A DNA stretch of 7,642 nucleotides from JAEZKC01 sp046538945 (GTDB lineage: Bacteria; Fibrobacterota; Chitinivibrionia; Chitinivibrionales; Chitinispirillaceae), in assembly GCA_046538945.1 (NCBI GenBank), contig JBKHHW010000156.1:1-7642 (forward strand), given 5' to 3'. The position numbers and the translations under genes were made by a program. Below, piece by piece: positions 5,903 to 7,642 of the stretch. Below the pieces are notes generated by a model. That model saw only the letters and a program-made list of their open reading frames with translations. It made no database searches and had not been told where the DNA came from. Numbering within the stretch: position 1 is the first letter of the stretch; each line of letters begins with the position of its first letter.

Positions 5903-7231
5903 GTGGAAAGACACGCTGTAAACCGCATTGCCCTCCTCAAAAAGAGAATACATAGACTTATCGACATATGTCGTATGCGTGAGAAATCAGTGGGGGAAGC
6001 TCGGAGAAAGATCGATTCTCTCGAGAAGAGAATCGGGCAGCTCACCTCGCGTGAGGATACACAGCGGGAGATAATCGGCCGGTTTTACAACGGGGTTCTG
6101 GCTCCCGGTTTTCCCCGGATTCCCAACATGAAAAGCGCAGCTTTGAATGCAGGCGACAATCTGGGAGTGAGCTTTTCAAGTCTGTTCATGACTCCGTTCC
6201 AGAAGGCTGCGGTTCTGGTGATGGAAATGGGCGGAAGTGAGTTTTCCGCGTCGGTAACGGGATCTGTTTCCATGATTCTGTTCAGGCACTACGCAGAAAA
6301 GTATGATAATCCCGAACAGGTCTGTAAATATGTTAAACAGGATCTGTTCGGGCTGTTTGGATTTGAAGGGACGATGACATTTTTTCTGGGTTTGTGGAAC
6401 CCTTTGACCAATGTGGTTTCCTTTTGTAGGGAAGGTCCTGCAGTTCCCCTTTTATTTCTCAAAGCCAAAAACGAAGTGGTTGAGTTCGGTTCTGAAGAGC
6501 TTGGGTGCGGTCATTTGGGGGTTGGGGAAAATATCGTGAGCAGCATGGTGAACTCGGGGGACAAGTTGCTTCTGTATACGGGAGGAGTTTTCAGACAGAT
6601 TGATGCAAGGGGCCACTCTTACGGAAAAGAAGAGCTGAAGGATGCGTTTCGTACGAACTCGACTGTTGAACCAGATGAACTGGTTTGTTTCATCGACAGA
6701 GATCTTGAAAGCTTCAGAGGTGATGGCCCTTTTGCAGGAGGTTATTCCCTGCTGGCAATCGAGTTTGGAAGTACGGAGGGCCTTTTGGAGGAGACCGGTT
6801 TTTCTGGAATTGAGAAACCCCAAGCACTTCTTGTGAAGAATTATGGTGATATGGACAATGCTGTATCGTCTGTTTTAAGGGATATGGATCATAACGGTTT
6901 TCCTGATCTGCAGATAAAACAGGTCAAGATTTGCATTTACGAAATGATATCGAACGCTATTCGGCACGGAAACAGGGAGGATTTTTCCCGCAATGTGTAC
7001 GTGTTCTACAAAGTTGATTACGATGGCCTCACAATCAGTGTGACCGATGAAGGGGAGGGCTTTGATTATAATAGCATCCCCAATCCTCTGGAGCCGCAAT
7101 ACCGATACAGAGATCACGGAAGGGGAATTTTCCTTGTTAGGCATTACATGGATGAGGTGAGTTTCAACAGTAAGGGGAACAGGATTCTGGGAAAGAAGTA
7201 CCATGAAAAGAAAATCGGAAACCGTAAGTGA
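5903..7231 (+). CDS. Coiled-coil / SpoIIE-like pseudophosphatase / HATPase anti-sigma-type regulator
   Basis: This 442-residue soluble protein has three parts. An N-terminal stretch rich in K, R and E with heptad-like leucines (about 8-60) is probably a coiled coil. Residues about 75-290 align by eye with the PP2C/SpoIIE-RsbU fold: AGD near residue 88, VLVMEMGGS (104-112) where D-x-S/M-G-x-G is usual, a strand and EGP where GHP is usual, LLYTGGV (223-229) instead of YTDGV, and FAGGYSL (277-283) instead of a DD(x)TL motif. The metal-binding aspartates are therefore replaced and phosphatase activity is unlikely. Residues about 315-435 form an RsbW-like HATPase domain with intact motifs: N-box E347/N351 with HGN (355-357), DEGEGF (382-387) and HGRGIFLV (405-412), so ATP binding and kinase or anti-sigma activity are plausible. 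The GTG start has no clear ribosome site; ATG codon 24 is an alternative. Tandem spacing suggests an operon with the rhomboid. No sigma or STAS gene is in view. Confidence 0.85.
   Translation: MERHAVNRIALLKKRIHRLIDICRMREKSVGEARRKIDSLEKRIGQLTSREDTQREIIGRFYNGVLAPGFPRIPNMKSAALNAGDNLGVSFSSLFMTPFQKAAVLVMEMGGSEFSASVTGSVSMILFRHYAEKYDNPEQVCKYVKQDLFGLFGFEGTMTFFLGLWNPLTNVVSFCREGPAVPLLFLKAKNEVVEFGSEELGCGHLGVGENIVSSMVNSGDKLLLYTGGVFRQIDARGHSYGKEELKDAFRTNSTVEPDELVCFIDRDLESFRGDGPFAGGYSLLAIEFGSTEGLLEETGFSGIEKPQALLVKNYGDMDNAVSSVLRDMDHNGFPDLQIKQVKICIYEMISNAIRHGNREDFSRNVYVFYKVDYDGLTISVTDEGEGFDYNSIPNPLEPQYRYRDHGRGIFLVRHYMDEVSFNSKGNRILGKKYHEKKIGNRK
6013..6035. repeat. 9-bp perfect inverted repeat near the 5' end of the HATPase regulator gene
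   Basis: CGATTCTCT (6013-6021) and AGAGAATCG (6027-6035) are exact reverse complements with a 5-nt loop, about 110 nt into the coding sequence. The encoded residues (IDSLEKRIG) are part of the predicted coiled coil. The structure could affect translation or transcript stability, or it may be a by-product of codon choice. Confidence 0.45.
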
Positions 7232-7233
7232 AT

Positions 7234-7642
7234 TCAGAAACCCTGCATGATCGAGGAATGGGACGGTTTCAGATCCAGAGCTTTTGTGATTTTCAGAACC
7301 GGATTCACTGCAAGGTCTTCCTCATACTGGTTTCTCGGGTGCAGAACTTTTCCTTTGCTGTCAAAGAGGATCCTGACTACGGGTCTGGTGAAAGATGAAC
7401 CGTTGGCTTTTATGACTTTACCCTTTTGTCCTGTGTTGAGTTCAACATAGCTTCCTACCGGAAAGAGTGCAACATACTCGAGAAATGCCTTCGCGCACCG
7501 GTTACAGACAAAATGCTGGTTTGTCATTTTGAGGATGATCTCCACTGCCTTGTGCGGGGAGTAGGCTTGACGGTAGTGGCGGGGAGATGATAGAGCTTCG
7601 TAAATGTCGGCGATTTGTACGATTTTGGCGTAATTGTGAATG
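7234..7642 (-). CDS. HD-GYP domain protein, C-terminal part (5' end beyond the window)
   Basis: On the minus strand the frame is open from the right edge to a TGA at 7234-7236, giving 135 residues of a longer protein. The first visible residues, AKIVQIADIYEALSSPRHYR, are the end of an HD-GYP domain (compare YEAMTSDRPYR in the regulator at the left of the window). They are followed by a linker helix with a CNRC pair and then a tail common after HD-GYP domains: FPVGSYVELNTGQKGKV, RPVVRILFDSKGKVL and a closing DL...ILKI-like strand. The catalytic HD and GYP motifs would lie outside the window, so c-di-GMP phosphodiesterase activity is inferred. A GTG at 7543-7545 is not the start, because the frame and the family similarity continue upstream of it. 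The gene converges on the + strand regulator, with only 2 bp between stop codons. Confidence 0.85.
   Translation of the reverse strand, partial: IHNYAKIVQIADIYEALSSPRHYRQAYSPHKAVEIILKMTNQHFVCNRCAKAFLEYVALFPVGSYVELNTGQKGKVIKANGSSFTRPVVRILFDSKGKVLHPRNQYEEDLAVNPVLKITKALDLKPSHSSIMQGF

Noticed and set aside
7543..7545. GTG on the minus strand as the start of a separate small protein
   Set aside because: The frame stays open to the window edge, and the upstream residues match the end of an HD-GYP domain, so it is an internal codon.
1..7642. tRNA, rRNA, CRISPR array, insertion sequence, phage or defence genes
   Set aside because: Nearly all of the window is explained by ordinary coding genes, and no repeat array, transposase, or tRNA-like cloverleaf was seen on either strand.

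Overview
The window reads as chromosomal DNA from a Gram-negative bacterium with type IV pilus / DNA-uptake machinery and c-di-GMP signalling. GC content looks moderate, roughly half by eye. The gene style (REC-GAF-HD-GYP regulator, SpoIIE-like/HATPase fusion, rhomboid with a C-terminal cytoplasmic tail, long PilN) would fit a Fibrobacterota/FCB or deltaproteobacterial-type lineage. This placement is inference, because no marker in the window fixes the taxon.

Layout, left to right on the + strand: the last 26 codons of an unidentified gene, possibly a KdsB-like nucleotidyltransferase (1-81); a receiver-GAF-HD-GYP response regulator, a predicted c-di-GMP phosphodiesterase (102-1550); a membrane-anchored ComEA-like helix-hairpin-helix protein whose GTG start overlaps the regulator stop by 4 bp (1547-1999); a 125-bp AT-rich intergenic stretch with a weak terminator candidate and the only convincing promoter space in the window (2000-2124); a PilM-like protein (2125-3045) and a PilN-like protein, longer than usual (3048-3956); the housekeeping pair rsmD (3967-4530) and coaD (4533-5012); a rhomboid intramembrane protease (5063-5893); and a coiled coil / SpoIIE-like / HATPase regulator (5903-7231). 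On the - strand, converging on that last gene with 2 bp between stop codons, is the C-terminal part of a second HD-GYP protein that runs off the right edge (7234-7642).

How the genes fit together: ComEA, PilM and PilN all belong to the pilus/DNA-uptake apparatus, and a c-di-GMP phosphodiesterase gene lies just upstream, so the left half looks like a pilus/competence module with its own second-messenger control. rsmD-coaD is a common housekeeping pair (16S rRNA methylation, coenzyme A synthesis). The last + gene looks like partner-switching control of a sigma factor, but its PP2C-type phosphatase half has lost the metal-binding aspartates while its ATPase half is intact. This is the most unusual observation in the window. 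No RNA genes, CRISPR arrays, insertion sequences, attachment sites or origin were seen.
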